From Desulfosporosinus nitroreducens (GTDB lineage Bacteria; Bacillota; Desulfitobacteriia; Desulfitobacteriales; Desulfitobacteriaceae), in the NCBI RefSeq assembly GCF_023897015.1, contig NZ_JAMHFY010000001.1:248001-312000 (forward strand): 64,000 bases of DNA. Direction: 5' to 3'. Position 1 is the first letter of the stretch; each line of letters starts with the position of its first letter. This document shows positions 25,636 to 34,519 of this stretch, piece by piece. The notes below the pieces were generated by a model. That model was not told the DNA's origin. It ran no database searches and saw nothing but the letters and a program-made list of their open reading frames with translations. Position numbers and translations under genes: made by a program.

Positions 25636-26862
25636 TCAATTTCCCTTCTCCAACACTCGGCAGTGTAAACTTCCTTCTCCTAAACGAATCCGAATTTGTT
25701 CATCGACCTCTACATGGCTCACGGAGCGCAGAAGGAGTCCTTCTGCATTATAAGTCAGTGAGTATCCCCTGCCTAAAATAGCCAATGGGCTTAGCAAATC
25801 AAGCTTAGCAGCCAATAGCTTTAGTATACCATTTTTATCAATTACAAATCTAGTCATACCCTCTTGAAGGCGCATTTGCAGGGCATCTAGGCGTTGACGG
25901 CTCTGATCAATACGCCAAAATGGGTCTCTGAGAGGTCCCTTATTGGCAATTCCTTCTACATATTGACGTTTCCGCTCAATTAGAGTCCCCATAGCACCCG
26001 TTAGTCGAACACGCAGTTGAGCCACTTGAAGCTGCAGGTCTATGAGTATCGGCACCGCTAGTTCAGCGGCTGCAGAGGGGGTCGGCGCCCTGAGATCAGC
26101 TACATAGTCTGAGATAGTCACATCTGTTTCGTGTCCCACAGCTGAAATAATCGGAATAACGGATGCTGAGATAGCGCGAGCGACTATATCTGTGTTAAAC
26201 GCCCATAACTCTTCCAAAGAACCTCCGCCACGACCAACAATGATAACGTCTACATCTCCATGTCGATTAAGTCGAGCAATTGCTTGAGCTACTTCATGTG
26301 GGGCGGCTTCTCCTTGAACAGCAGCAGGAGCTAATATCCACGACATCCCCGGATGCCGCCGTTCAATAATATTAATGATATCTCGAATCGCTGCTCCGGT
26401 TGGACTCGTTACAATCCCAATACGCCGCGGCAAACGAGGTATACTCTTCTTGCGTAAGGGATCAAATAATCCTTCCTCAGCGAGTTTCTTTTTAAGCTGC
26501 TCAAAAGCTAAATACAACTGTCCGAGTCCACTCGGCTCCATTTCCTCTCCGTATAACTGAATGGTCCCATCGCGATCGTACATCCGAATATTTCCACGAA
26601 TCAAGACTTTTAAACCATCGGACGGGATGAAGCGCACGCGTTCCGACCGACTTTTAAACATAACCCCTTTAATGCTTGATGACTCATCTTTAAGAGTAAA
26701 ATACCAGTGTCCGGAAGCACGATGATTTTTAAAGTTCGAAAGTTCACCACTGATCCAACAGTTTTGCAACTCCGTTCGTTCCTGCAGGACTTGACCAATT
26801 CGGCCTACCAACTCAGAAACTGTCCATATTTTCGGCACACCCTTCACCTCAATGCCTATCAT
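25636..26862 (-). CDS. xseA: Exodeoxyribonuclease VII large subunit
   Basis: 408 residues. The N-terminal OB fold (WTVSELVGRIGQVLQER, ISGELSNFKNHRASGHWYFTL) precedes the nuclease domain with GIVTSPTGAAIRDII and VGRGGGSLEELWAFN, then a helical arm and a GYSLTY beta-barrel tail. The start is unclear: a GTG at 26838 with GAGGTG upstream looks better than the ATG at 26862. Together with xseB it forms the nuclease complex. Confidence 0.96.
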   Translation of the reverse strand: MIGIEVKGVPKIWTVSELVGRIGQVLQERTELQNCWISGELSNFKNHRASGHWYFTLKDESSSIKGVMFKSRSERVRFIPSDGLKVLIRGNIRMYDRDGTIQLYGEEMEPSGLGQLYLAFEQLKKKLAEEGLFDPLRKKSIPRLPRRIGIVTSPTGAAIRDIINIIERRHPGMSWILAPAAVQGEAAPHEVAQAIARLNRHGDVDVIIVGRGGGSLEELWAFNTDIVARAISASVIPIISAVGHETDVTISDYVADLRAPTPSAAAELAVPILIDLQLQVAQLRVRLTGAMGTLIERKRQYVEGIANKGPLRDPFWRIDQSRQRLDALQMRLQEGMTRFVIDKNGILKLLAAKLDLLSPLAILGRGYSLTYNAEGLLLRSVSHVEVDEQIRIRLGEGSLHCRVLEKGN

Positions 26863-27088
26863 AACATAAAGAAATGAGAGGAGCCATTCGATATTAGAAG
26901 TTCGAAGTCTCGATGTTCAACTTTAGTTGAAGGAGTTCACTAGTTCTTTGTAAGTCCAGAGAAGTTGGTACCTAAATAGAAATAAGAGGCAAGGAAATAT
27001 TATTCCCCACCCCTTATTTGACCTTCGATATCCTCTGGTAGACATCTGATTGTTCGAACTGCGAACAACGCACCAAAAACTTCCCGTT

Positions 27089-27724
27089 CTACATACGACT
27101 CTGAACAACAGCAACTGTCTCAGCACAAATGACAGCGGCCTGCTCAAAGAGTCTGGCTCGTTCTGCCTTAACGCGCTCTTGATAAGCCACGTCTTTAATT
27201 CCAGGCAGGTTAATATCAACACTAAGCATTGCTGATTTCAGAGCACTCTCCGCTAAGTATGCGGATACACCAACATCACTGATTGCACCCTTGTTTCCGA
27301 TGGGTGCAAGTTTCTGAGCTAATTGCAACACTCTGAAACAGTTTTGGGAGATTCCCAGTGGAGTATCCGTAGCCGACACCAAGACTTCTTGCATTTTCTT
27401 GGTGCGCAGGGCTTTTTCTTCATCAGTCCCTTTTGGTAACTTTAAGACGTCCATGAAATTTGAGAATTCAGCGATATCTTGACTTAATCCACTCTTCAAC
27501 ATGCCCAAAACGTCTTCCGCTTCAGCCAAAATTTCTTTTGCTTGAGGTTCAACCTCTTTATACTTTTCCTTACCAATTGTAAGGTTAGCAACCATACAAG
27601 TCATTGAGGCCGCCAGTGCACCGACATAAGCAGAAACGCTTCCCCCGCCAGGTGTTGGAGAAGAACTGGCAGACACAGTCAAAAATTCTTCAGTGGTCCA
27701 CTCCCAAATTTTGTTCGTATCCAT
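27089..27724 (-). CDS. fchA: Methenyl-THF cyclohydrolase / cyclodeaminase-family protein
   Basis: 211 residues. N-terminal SPTPGGGSVSAYVGALAASM is the family signature (substrate loop), with the helical bundle LAPIGNKGAISDVGVSAYLAE. Members hydrolyse methenyl-THF or deaminate formimino-THF. In acetogenic-type Clostridia the enzyme works with FolD and formyl-THF synthetase. It overlaps the folD stop by 1 nt. The 226-bp gap to xseA on its left holds only TTCGAA-type repeat words. Confidence 0.9.
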   Translation of the reverse strand: MDTNKIWEWTTEEFLTVSASSSPTPGGGSVSAYVGALAASMTCMVANLTIGKEKYKEVEPQAKEILAEAEDVLGMLKSGLSQDIAEFSNFMDVLKLPKGTDEEKALRTKKMQEVLVSATDTPLGISQNCFRVLQLAQKLAPIGNKGAISDVGVSAYLAESALKSAMLSVDINLPGIKDVAYQERVKAERARLFEQAAVICAETVAVVQSRM

Positions 27725-28575
27725 CAGCGAACCCCTCCTTGCAATACGATTCCCTTCAAGACATTGCGCATAATTAAGGCAGTGGTCAAGGAACCTACGC
27801 CACCCGGTACCGGAGAAATCAACTCAGCCACATCTTGAACAGCCTCGAAATCAACATCCCCACAAATTCCTCCCGGGATTTCATTGATCCCAGCATCAAC
27901 AACAATCGCTCCTGCTTTGACCATTTCCTTTTTGATCAGCTTAGCACGACCTACGGCGGCAATTAAAATATCAGCCTGACGGGTAAAGGCTCCTAAGTCA
28001 GGAGTTTTTGAGTGGCAAATCGTTACAGTAGCATTGTGCTTGAGAATTAGGAAAACTAAAGGTTTGCCAACGGTTTCTCCTCGTCCAACAATCACGACAT
28101 GTTTTCCTGCAATTTCAACGCCTGAGCGCAAAAGCAACTCAATACAACTTTGCGGGGTGGCTGGAAATAATCCTTCTTCACCGCTTAGAATATATCCGCG
28201 ATTGATAGGATGAACTCCGTCTACATCCTTATCCGGGCGCACTGCAGCCATAACCGTTTCCTTCCGAATCCCTTTAGGAAGCGGGAGTTCAATCATGATG
28301 CCATGCACATTTTGATCATTATTAAGTTTTTCAATCGTCGCCAAGATTTCCGCTTCAGGGGTAGCACTAGGCATCGTGAAGAGTTCAAAGGCCATACCTA
28401 TGCCCTCACAAACTTTCTGCTTGGACCGTGCATAAACTACTGAGGCCGGGTCATCTCCGACAAGTATCACTGCAAGTTTAGGTTGTACACCTTTTTCTTT
28501 CCACGTTGCAATCTCCTCGCGGATTTCTTCTTTAAGAATCTTGGATACAGCTTTTCCATCTAATAATTGAGCCAA
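27724..28575 (-). CDS. folD: Methylene-THF dehydrogenase / methenyl-THF cyclohydrolase FolD
   Basis: 283 residues from a TTG at 28575, which AAGGAG precedes by 8 nt; the longer frame would include that site. Active-site Tyr and Lys lie in SVVYARSKQKVCEGIG, substrate loop QLPLPKG-like IELPLPKGI, and the NADP Rossmann loop VIVGRGETVGKPL. PGGVGSLTTALIMRN closes the fold. It interconverts methylene- and formyl-THF precursors. Coupled to fchA. Confidence 0.97.
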   Translation of the reverse strand: MAQLLDGKAVSKILKEEIREEIATWKEKGVQPKLAVILVGDDPASVVYARSKQKVCEGIGMAFELFTMPSATPEAEILATIEKLNNDQNVHGIMIELPLPKGIRKETVMAAVRPDKDVDGVHPINRGYILSGEEGLFPATPQSCIELLLRSGVEIAGKHVVIVGRGETVGKPLVFLILKHNATVTICHSKTPDLGAFTRQADILIAAVGRAKLIKKEMVKAGAIVVDAGINEIPGGICGDVDFEAVQDVAELISPVPGGVGSLTTALIMRNVLKGIVLQGGVR

Positions 28576-28619
28576 AAGACACACTCCTTTCAAAATATTG
28601 TGATTTATTCACTTCTAAA

Positions 28620-28644
28620 CCTCCCACTTTTATGAAGTGGGAGG
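28620..28644. terminator. Hairpin between nfnB and folD
   Basis: A perfect 10-bp stem CCTCCCACTT/AAGTGGGAGG with a 5-nt loop. On the minus strand it lies 26 nt past the nfnB stop, but a long T run is seen only on the plus side further away, so its strength as a terminator is uncertain. Confidence 0.5.
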
Positions 28645-28669
28645 CCCGATGTTCAGTTTTTTTAAAAAG

Positions 28670-30082
28670 TTACTTTCCTTTGAGATACTGATCAATACCT
28701 GCGGCAGCCTTTTTACCAGCTCCCATAGCTAAAATAACGGTTGCGGCACCGGTAACGATGTCACCGCCTGCAAAAACGCCTGGTTTTGAAGTCACCAATG
28801 TGTCTGGATCTGCGACGATGTTGCCTCGCTTGTTTAGCTCTAAACCCGGGGTAGATGTCGTTACTAGAGGATTTGGACCTTGTCCGATGGCAACTACGAC
28901 CGTGTCCATCGGAATTTCAAATTCTGATCCTTTAATAGCAACCGGAGCACGTCGTCCTGAAGCATCTGGCTCTCCGAGCTCGTAGCGCAAGCAGGTCAGG
29001 CTTTTTACCCATCCACGCTCGTCCCCTTCAATAGCAACAGGATTTGTTAACAGGCGGAATTGAATACCCTCTTCTTCCGCATGTTCAAGCTCTTCTTTAC
29101 GGGCTGGCATCTCATCACGAGAACGACGATAGATGATATAAACATTTTCTGCACCCAAGCGCAAGGCAGTACGAGCAGAATCCATCGCGACATTTCCTGC
29201 ACCTAAAACAGCAACATTCTTTCCAACTTTTACAGGAGTGGCGTACTCAGGGAATTTATAACCCTTCATCAAATTTGTCCGGGTTAAAAACTCATTGGCC
29301 GAATAAACTCCATTTAAATTTTCTCCAGGGATATCCATAAAGTAGGGAAGTCCGGCGCCGGTACCGATAAATACCGAATCATATCCGTTTTCCATAAGTT
29401 CATCGACGGACGTAATTTTACCTACCACCTGATTCGTAAGGATTTCTACGCCCATTTGTTTAAGGTTATCAATTTCTGTTTGCACAATTTCTTTCGGCAG
29501 ACGGAACTGAGGAATTCCATACATCAATACGCCCCCAGCAACGTGCAATGCTTCAAAAATAGTTACAGCATGCCCATCTTTTGCCAAGTCTCCGGCACAT
29601 GCTAATCCAGCAGGCCCTGCACCGATGATGGCGACACGCTTACCGCTCGACTGGGGTTTCACAACCTCAGATTTACCGGATTGCATGCCAAAGTCAGCCG
29701 CAAAGCGCTCTAGTCGGCCAATAGCCACCGACTCCCCTTTGATTCCCAGAATACATTTACTTTCACATTGAGCTTCTTGTGGACAAACCCGACCACAAAC
29801 CGCAGGCAATGAATTTTTAACTTTTAGGACGTTTCCAGCTTCCTGAAAATCTCCTTCTGCAATTTTCTTGATAAACTCTGGAATCAAAACTGACACAGGA
29901 CATCCTGTTACGCATTTGGGATTTTTACATTGTAAACAACGCTTTGCTTCTTCTATTGCTGTTTCCTGTGCGTATCCCAAAGCGACTTCTTCAAAGTTGC
30001 GTGCTCTTACCTGAGGCTCTTGGCAAGGCATATCATGACGAGGGATTTTTACTTTTTTTGTGTTTTCAACTTTCTCTGTCAT
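28670..30082 (-). CDS. NfnB-like large subunit (GltA/GltD-type NADPH-binding flavoprotein)
   Basis: 470 residues. N-terminal Cys cluster CLQCKNPKCVTGCPV and CGRVCPQEAQCESKC for two [4Fe-4S] centres, FAD motif VAIIGAGPAGLACAGDLA, and NADPH motif VAVLGAGNVAMDSARTALRLG. GQGPNPLV and GGDIVTGAATVILAMGAGKKAA close the fold. This is the glutamate-synthase small-subunit fold. The overlapping partner upstream (1 nt) is a ferredoxin-NADP reductase-type subunit, which together mark NfnAB, the bifurcating NADH-dependent reduced-ferredoxin:NADP oxidoreductase. SudAB-type sulfide dehydrogenase is the alternative name. Confidence 0.9.
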   Translation of the reverse strand: MTEKVENTKKVKIPRHDMPCQEPQVRARNFEEVALGYAQETAIEEAKRCLQCKNPKCVTGCPVSVLIPEFIKKIAEGDFQEAGNVLKVKNSLPAVCGRVCPQEAQCESKCILGIKGESVAIGRLERFAADFGMQSGKSEVVKPQSSGKRVAIIGAGPAGLACAGDLAKDGHAVTIFEALHVAGGVLMYGIPQFRLPKEIVQTEIDNLKQMGVEILTNQVVGKITSVDELMENGYDSVFIGTGAGLPYFMDIPGENLNGVYSANEFLTRTNLMKGYKFPEYATPVKVGKNVAVLGAGNVAMDSARTALRLGAENVYIIYRRSRDEMPARKEELEHAEEEGIQFRLLTNPVAIEGDERGWVKSLTCLRYELGEPDASGRRAPVAIKGSEFEIPMDTVVVAIGQGPNPLVTTSTPGLELNKRGNIVADPDTLVTSKPGVFAGGDIVTGAATVILAMGAGKKAAAGIDQYLKGK

Positions 30083-30924
30083 CAGTGATGCCCTCCTTCA
30101 TGGTTACATTCCAACCGTGCCTTAGCCCTGTTTTCTTCATCTTTATAAAAAGCGAGGCGTTTCATAGCTAAATCGAAATCTACCAAGTGACCATCAAACT
30201 CTGGTCCATCGACACAGGCAAATTTTGTTTCGTTACCTACACTAATTCGGCAAGCACCGCACATTCCTGTCCCGTCAACCATAATTGGATTCATGCTGAC
30301 AATTGTTTTAATACCCAATGACCGAGTATAATCGACTACGGCTTTCATCATGATCATGGGGCCGATAGCCCAAATTGCCTTAACTTGATGTCCTTGAGCT
30401 AAAACCTCTGCCAATCCGTCGGTAACAAATCCTTTAACACCTTGGCTCCCGTCGTTTGTGGCAATTACGACTTCGCTGCTGGCAGCGCGCATCTCATCTT
30501 CAAGAATCAGCAAATCTGCACTCCTGGAACCTAAGACGGATATTACATGATTTCCTGCTTCTTTTAAAGCCCGAGCGATGGGATGTACGGGAGCAATACC
30601 TAAGCCGCCGCCGATACAAACAACCGTACCATAATTTTCAATTTCAGAAGCAACGCCTAAAGGACCTACGAAATCCTGGAATTCATCCCCTTCATTCATG
30701 CCGGTAATGATAGCTGATGAATACCCTACATCTTGAATAACGATGGTGATAGTGCCCTTTTCTCGATCAAAATCCATAACAGTCAGTGGAATACGCTCAC
30801 TAAGCTCATCTAGACGAACAATTACAAACTGCCCGGGCTCAACTTTCGCGGCAACAGCCGGTGCATTGACTTCCAGCAAGGCGATACCGGTTGCCAACAA
30901 TCTTTTTTTAACAACGTGGTACAT
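30082..30924 (-). CDS. NfnA-like small subunit (ferredoxin-NADP reductase type)
   Basis: 280 residues from the ATG at 30924 (GGAGGAG 5 nt upstream). Ferredoxin-reductase fold: FAD-binding PGQFVIVRLDELSERIPLTV, NAD-binding VVCIGGGLGIAPVHPIARAL, and a C-terminal [2Fe-2S] Cys cluster in GTGMCGACRISVGNETKFACVDGP. It pairs with the GltA-like subunit immediately downstream. The complex balances NADH, NADPH and reduced ferredoxin in anaerobes. Assignment is by domain content and gene pair. Confidence 0.9.
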   Translation of the reverse strand: MYHVVKKRLLATGIALLEVNAPAVAAKVEPGQFVIVRLDELSERIPLTVMDFDREKGTITIVIQDVGYSSAIITGMNEGDEFQDFVGPLGVASEIENYGTVVCIGGGLGIAPVHPIARALKEAGNHVISVLGSRSADLLILEDEMRAASSEVVIATNDGSQGVKGFVTDGLAEVLAQGHQVKAIWAIGPMIMMKAVVDYTRSLGIKTIVSMNPIMVDGTGMCGACRISVGNETKFACVDGPEFDGHLVDFDLAMKRLAFYKDEENRAKARLECNHEGGHH

Positions 30925-31036
30925 TTGTCTCCTCCTCAATTGTGAACAAAATTCTCATATAATTTTAATTCGAGATCTTTGCTCAATTTCCTTCAATTTT
31001 AAATCTACTAAAAAAATTGTAATATTCAAACTTTTC

Positions 31037-31501
31037 TTAGGAGTTTGGGTTCGCCATCTCTGTGGAACAAACATCGGCGCCTTTCTGCTCTGCTTTCACT
31101 GCGCTCTCCACAATACGATCTAAAATCCCATTAACGAATTTTGCGGATTCCTCTCCGCCAAAACGTTTCGCTAACTCAATTGCTTCGTTGAGACTTACTC
31201 GACCGGGTATATCCGACCGAAAGAGAATCTCATAGGTAGCCAAACGCATCACATTTCGATCCACTTTGGCCATACGGTTAATAGTCCAATCCTGAGCATA
31301 TGAAGCAATCGTTTGATCAATCTGTGCTTGATGCTCTATTGTACCCTCTACAAGTTCCTGGGCAAAGTCTTTACTCGGCTCGGGGACGACAAATTCCTTA
31401 GCCCAACGTTGAACTTCTTCCGCTATACTAAATGGTTCTTTCGTCAGGTCCCTTTGAAAAAGCACCTGTAATGCCGTTTCACGGGCTAATCTTCGGCTCA
31501 A
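31037..31501 (-). CDS. nusB: Transcription antitermination factor NusB
   Basis: 154 residues from a TTG (GGGAGG upstream). RRLARETALQVLFQRDL at the N-terminus, MAKVDRNVMRLATYEILFR and SLNEAIELAKRFGGEESAKFVNGILDRI match NusB. It works with NusE on rRNA boxA elements. Lies after the Asp23/AmaP cluster, as in many Firmicutes. Confidence 0.97.
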   Translation of the reverse strand: MSRRLARETALQVLFQRDLTKEPFSIAEEVQRWAKEFVVPEPSKDFAQELVEGTIEHQAQIDQTIASYAQDWTINRMAKVDRNVMRLATYEILFRSDIPGRVSLNEAIELAKRFGGEESAKFVNGILDRIVESAVKAEQKGADVCSTEMANPNS

Positions 31502-31548
31502 AGAAAATTCCTCCCTAAGTAAGCATAATTTTTAAATCCTAATGACCG

Positions 31549-31797
31549 TTAAAACTTGTTAAAATTTCTTTCTAACCAGGTTGAAATATCTTTGTGTTCA
31601 TCTTGGCGCTTTCCTAAAACAAATCCTAGCACAACAAACAAGGCTAATACTAACGTTCGCCAAAAGCCAAGAGTTACTAATAGCAGTCCTAGCAAGAATC
31701 CTATTGATGTTCCGAAGAGTTTACCCGGATGGCTCTCCAAGGCCCAAACTAAAAACTGCGAAATCTTCTCTCCAACTTTCAGCCAAAAGCCATTCAT
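31549..31797 (-). CDS. DUF2273 small membrane protein
   Basis: 82 residues with two hydrophobic segments (about 24-65) and a charged tail KRQDEHKDISTWLERN. This small family regularly accompanies AmaP and Asp23. The gene overlaps amaP by 4 nt. Role unknown, probably part of the envelope-stress membrane anchor. Confidence 0.85.
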   Translation of the reverse strand: MNGFWLKVGEKISQFLVWALESHPGKLFGTSIGFLLGLLLVTLGFWRTLVLALFVVLGFVLGKRQDEHKDISTWLERNFNKF

Positions 31798-32309
31798 CGT
31801 ACGCGTACCGATTGAACCTTTTCTAAGCGACGCACTAGTACTTTCACCTCTGCCACAATTATTCCAGTATAAAGCTCGACATCCTCTTTGACCTTCGTCA
31901 AAATGTCACCAGATATTTGGGGTATCAGAACCCCCTGTTCAAACTGACATAAAACTAAAATCTCCAGGCCTGCATCACGTTGTCTAAGGTTTGATTTCAC
32001 TTGTAACACACCAGGCAACGCCATTGCGCTGCGAGCGATAATCTCCTGCAAAGCATCGTGTGAAATTCGAACATCTCCGCCTTTTAACGAGGTTCGAAAC
32101 GAATAGTCCGTCCTCGCACGGGGGCGCATAAACAATAACAATCCTAACACAAGTAACACTCCAGCCGCGATGATACTTTCCCAAGGGTTCCATCTCAACC
32201 AGTTAAGCCCTTGGGCAATTAAAAAATATGGAAGCCCCCATCCTGTGGCAATTGCTAATATCCAAAGTGCCCCGAGGATCAAAAGGAGTCCTAAAGCATA
32301 TGCCAACAT
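31794..32309 (-). CDS. amaP: Alkaline-shock membrane anchor protein AmaP
   Basis: 171 residues. Two N-terminal membrane segments (about 4-25 and 48-65) are followed by an Asp23-like cytoplasmic domain (VRISHDALQEIIARSAMALPGV). AmaP recruits Asp23 to the membrane in staphylococci; the flanking Asp23 and DUF2273 genes support the same role here. Confidence 0.88.
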   Translation of the reverse strand: MLAYALGLLLILGALWILAIATGWGLPYFLIAQGLNWLRWNPWESIIAAGVLLVLGLLLFMRPRARTDYSFRTSLKGGDVRISHDALQEIIARSAMALPGVLQVKSNLRQRDAGLEILVLCQFEQGVLIPQISGDILTKVKEDVELYTGIIVAEVKVLVRRLEKVQSVRVR

Positions 32310-32330
32310 CGTCGTCCCTTCTTTCAGAAA

Positions 32331-32355
32331 CCCCCCCTGGTCTTTCCAGGGGGGG
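32331..32355 (-). terminator. GC-rich hairpin between asp23 and amaP
   Basis: CCCCCCCTGG/CCAGGGGGGG forms a 10-bp stem with a 5-nt loop and is followed by TTTCTG on the minus strand. The 192-bp gap (32310-32501) also has a 9-bp hairpin at about 32374-32402 and GAAGAC/GTCTTC at 32468-32482, an unusual density of structure inside an operon. Confidence 0.5.
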
Positions 32356-32501
32356 CCTTCTTTACACTAGTCAGAAAGTATAACTTATCGTTAATACTTT
32401 CTGAAGCATAAGTGCAACTAGAGCTGCCGCCTGCGCCTGCGGCTTCTCCGCTAAGCTAACACGTGCGAAGACAGTGTCTTCGGACGCCAGCTAAGTTTTC
32501 T

Positions 32502-32897
32502 TTACTTCAGACGGAAGTCTTCTTCTTTGGTTTCCAATACCGGTTTAAAATTAACCCCTTGCACATGGACATTCGCTTCTACCACTTTAAGCCCAGTCAT
32601 ACTCTCAATGGCTTCTTTTACTGCTTCCTGTACACTAAGAGCTACGTCGGGAATTGAGACACCATACTCTACAACAATAAATAAGTCCACGGCTACTTCA
32701 TGTTCACCGACTTCGACCTTAACCCCTTTGGACAGGTTTTTATTTCTGCCTAACATGTTCGCAAGGTCTCCCACTATGCCCCCGCTCATACCCACGACGC
32801 CTTCTACCTCAGAAGCAGCTAATCCGGCAATGACTTCCACAACTTCATCAGCAATTCGGATAGACCCAAGGGAATTATCTGTTCCCAAACTTTCCAT
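32502..32897 (-). CDS. Asp23/Gls24 family envelope-stress protein
   Basis: 131 residues. GSIRIADEVVEVIAGLAASE, VEGVVGMSGGI and VAVDLFIVVEYGVSIPDVA are the Asp23 family core. These proteins form a network at the cytoplasmic membrane under cell-wall stress. Start ATG has GGGGGTGAG upstream. The region just in front carries TTCG-rich repeat words. Confidence 0.93.
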   Translation of the reverse strand: MESLGTDNSLGSIRIADEVVEVIAGLAASEVEGVVGMSGGIVGDLANMLGRNKNLSKGVKVEVGEHEVAVDLFIVVEYGVSIPDVALSVQEAVKEAIESMTGLKVVEANVHVQGVNFKPVLETKEEDFRLK

Positions 32898-33010
32898 GCT
32901 CTCACCCCCTAATTCGAAGTTCGATGTTCGGTGTTCTTGGTTCGAATATTGAACTTCATACCTCGCATTACATGCATATGTAGTGTTAGTCCCCCAGATA
33001 AGTCAACTAA

Positions 33011-33042
33011 ACTATAGATGGAGTTAACACTCCATCTATAGT
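33011..33042 (-). terminator. Hairpin between accC and asp23
   Basis: A perfect 14-bp stem (arms 33011-33024 and 33029-33042) with a 4-nt loop TAAC, followed on the minus strand by TTTAG. It lies about 120 nt after the accC stop and probably separates the accC and asp23 transcripts. Confidence 0.6.
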
Positions 33043-33159
33043 AGGTTTCCATTATCTTCATGACGTTGATATTATACCAAATTAAGCCTGATCTAGCAAA
33101 GGTTATTCGACAAGCAGTTCGATATCCGAACATAGTTCATCGAAGATCGAATCTCAAGT

Positions 33160-34506
33160 TTACTCTCCCAGGATTCGGCGCTGAATAAAGTTTGTATATA
33201 CTTCCCCCCGCTGATAAAAAGCATTGTCCAATACTTTTAAATGAAACGGGATCGTTGTATGAATCCCTTCGATAACAAATTCTTCAAGGGCACGCTTCAT
33301 TCGAGCAATGGCTTCCTGCCTAGTGGCACCCCAAACAATTAATTTACCAACCATCGAGTCATAATAAGGTGAAACAGTATACCCTTGGTAGACCGCACTG
33401 TCAACTCGCACTCCCGGTCCGCCTGGAACATGGTAGATATTGATCAACCCTGGGGAAGGCATAAAATTCTTATCCGGGTCTTCCGCATTAATTCGGCACT
33501 CAATGGCCCAACCACGCATTTGAATATCTTCTTGTGTATAGCCAAGCGGTTCACCAGCAGCTAAACGGATTTGTTCTTTCACTAAGTCAAGCCCGGTAAC
33601 CATCTCGGTAACAGGATGCTCTACTTGAATGCGTGTGTTCATTTCAATAAAGTAGAACTTTCCGTGCCGATCCAACAAAAATTCAATTGTTCCGGCATTC
33701 GAATAGTTAGCAGATTTTGCGGCTTTGACCGCTACAGCACCCATTTCAGCTCTCAACTCAGGATTTATGGCACTAGAAGGAGATTCTTCAAGCAGTTTTT
33801 GATGACGACGTTGCAAGGAACAATCTCGTTCCCCTAAATGAATAACATTGCCATAATTATCTCCCAAAATTTGAATCTCTATGTGCCTCGGTTCCTCAAC
33901 ATATTTCTCAAGGTAAACTTCTGAATTGCCAAACGAAGCTTTAGCTTCATTCTGGGCCGCCTGAATCGATTTACTCAATTCCTTCGCATTCTGTGCAACC
34001 CTCATTCCCTTGCCGCCACCGCCTGCTGAGGCTTTAATCAATACCGGATATCCAATTTCTTCAGCCACTGCTCCAGCCGTTTCTTCATCTGTGATAACAT
34101 CTTTTGAGCCAGGAACAACGGGGACTCCGCCTTCAATCATTGTCTTGCGAGCCATGGCCTTATCTCCCATAGTTTCAATAACCGTAGGAGATGGTCCGAT
34201 AAATGTAATATTACACGATCCACATATTTCAGAGAAGCGGGCATTTTCAGATAAGAAACCGTATCCGGGATGAATTGCGTCAACCCCTGTTAATTCTGCT
34301 GCGCTGATGATATTTGGGATATTAAGATAACTCCTGGCACTTGCTACAGGGCCAATGCAGACCGCTTCGTCAGCTGCCTTTACGTGCAACGCTTCCCGAT
34401 CTCCCTCAGAAAAAACAGCGACAGTCTCAATATCAAGCTCGCGACATGCTCTAATGATGCGCAAGGCAATTTCCCCACGATTAGCGATCAGGATTTTCTT
34501 AAACAT
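33160..34506 (-). CDS. accC: Acetyl-CoA/pyruvate carboxylase biotin carboxylase subunit
   Basis: 448 residues from the ATG at 34506 (AAGGAG upstream); the open frame extends 17 codons further without a site. N-terminal [25 protein letters not shown]-type start, ATP-grasp loop [13 protein letters not shown], catalytic [17 protein letters not shown] and the biotin-carboxylase [11 protein letters not shown]. It carboxylates biotin on the BCCP of the fused downstream-acting subunit encoded immediately upstream (13 nt gap). Confidence 0.96.
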   Translation of the reverse strand: MFKKILIANRGEIALRIIRACRELDIETVAVFSEGDREALHVKAADEAVCIGPVASARSYLNIPNIISAAELTGVDAIHPGYGFLSENARFSEICGSCNITFIGPSPTVIETMGDKAMARKTMIEGGVPVVPGSKDVITDEETAGAVAEEIGYPVLIKASAGGGGKGMRVAQNAKELSKSIQAAQNEAKASFGNSEVYLEKYVEEPRHIEIQILGDNYGNVIHLGERDCSLQRRHQKLLEESPSSAINPELRAEMGAVAVKAAKSANYSNAGTIEFLLDRHGKFYFIEMNTRIQVEHPVTEMVTGLDLVKEQIRLAAGEPLGYTQEDIQMRGWAIECRINAEDPDKNFMPSPGLINIYHVPGGPGVRVDSAVYQGYTVSPYYDSMVGKLIVWGATRQEAIARMKRALEEFVIEGIHTTIPFHLKVLDNAFYQRGEVYTNFIQRRILGE

Positions 34507-34519
34507 TCTCTTTTTCTCC

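Noticed and set aside
33106-33113. TTCGACAA, a 0A-box match between accC and asp23; another at about 49452
   Set aside because: An 8-mer match is expected by chance in 64 kb, and neither lies at a promoter of a sporulation gene. Only the one upstream of spo0A was kept.
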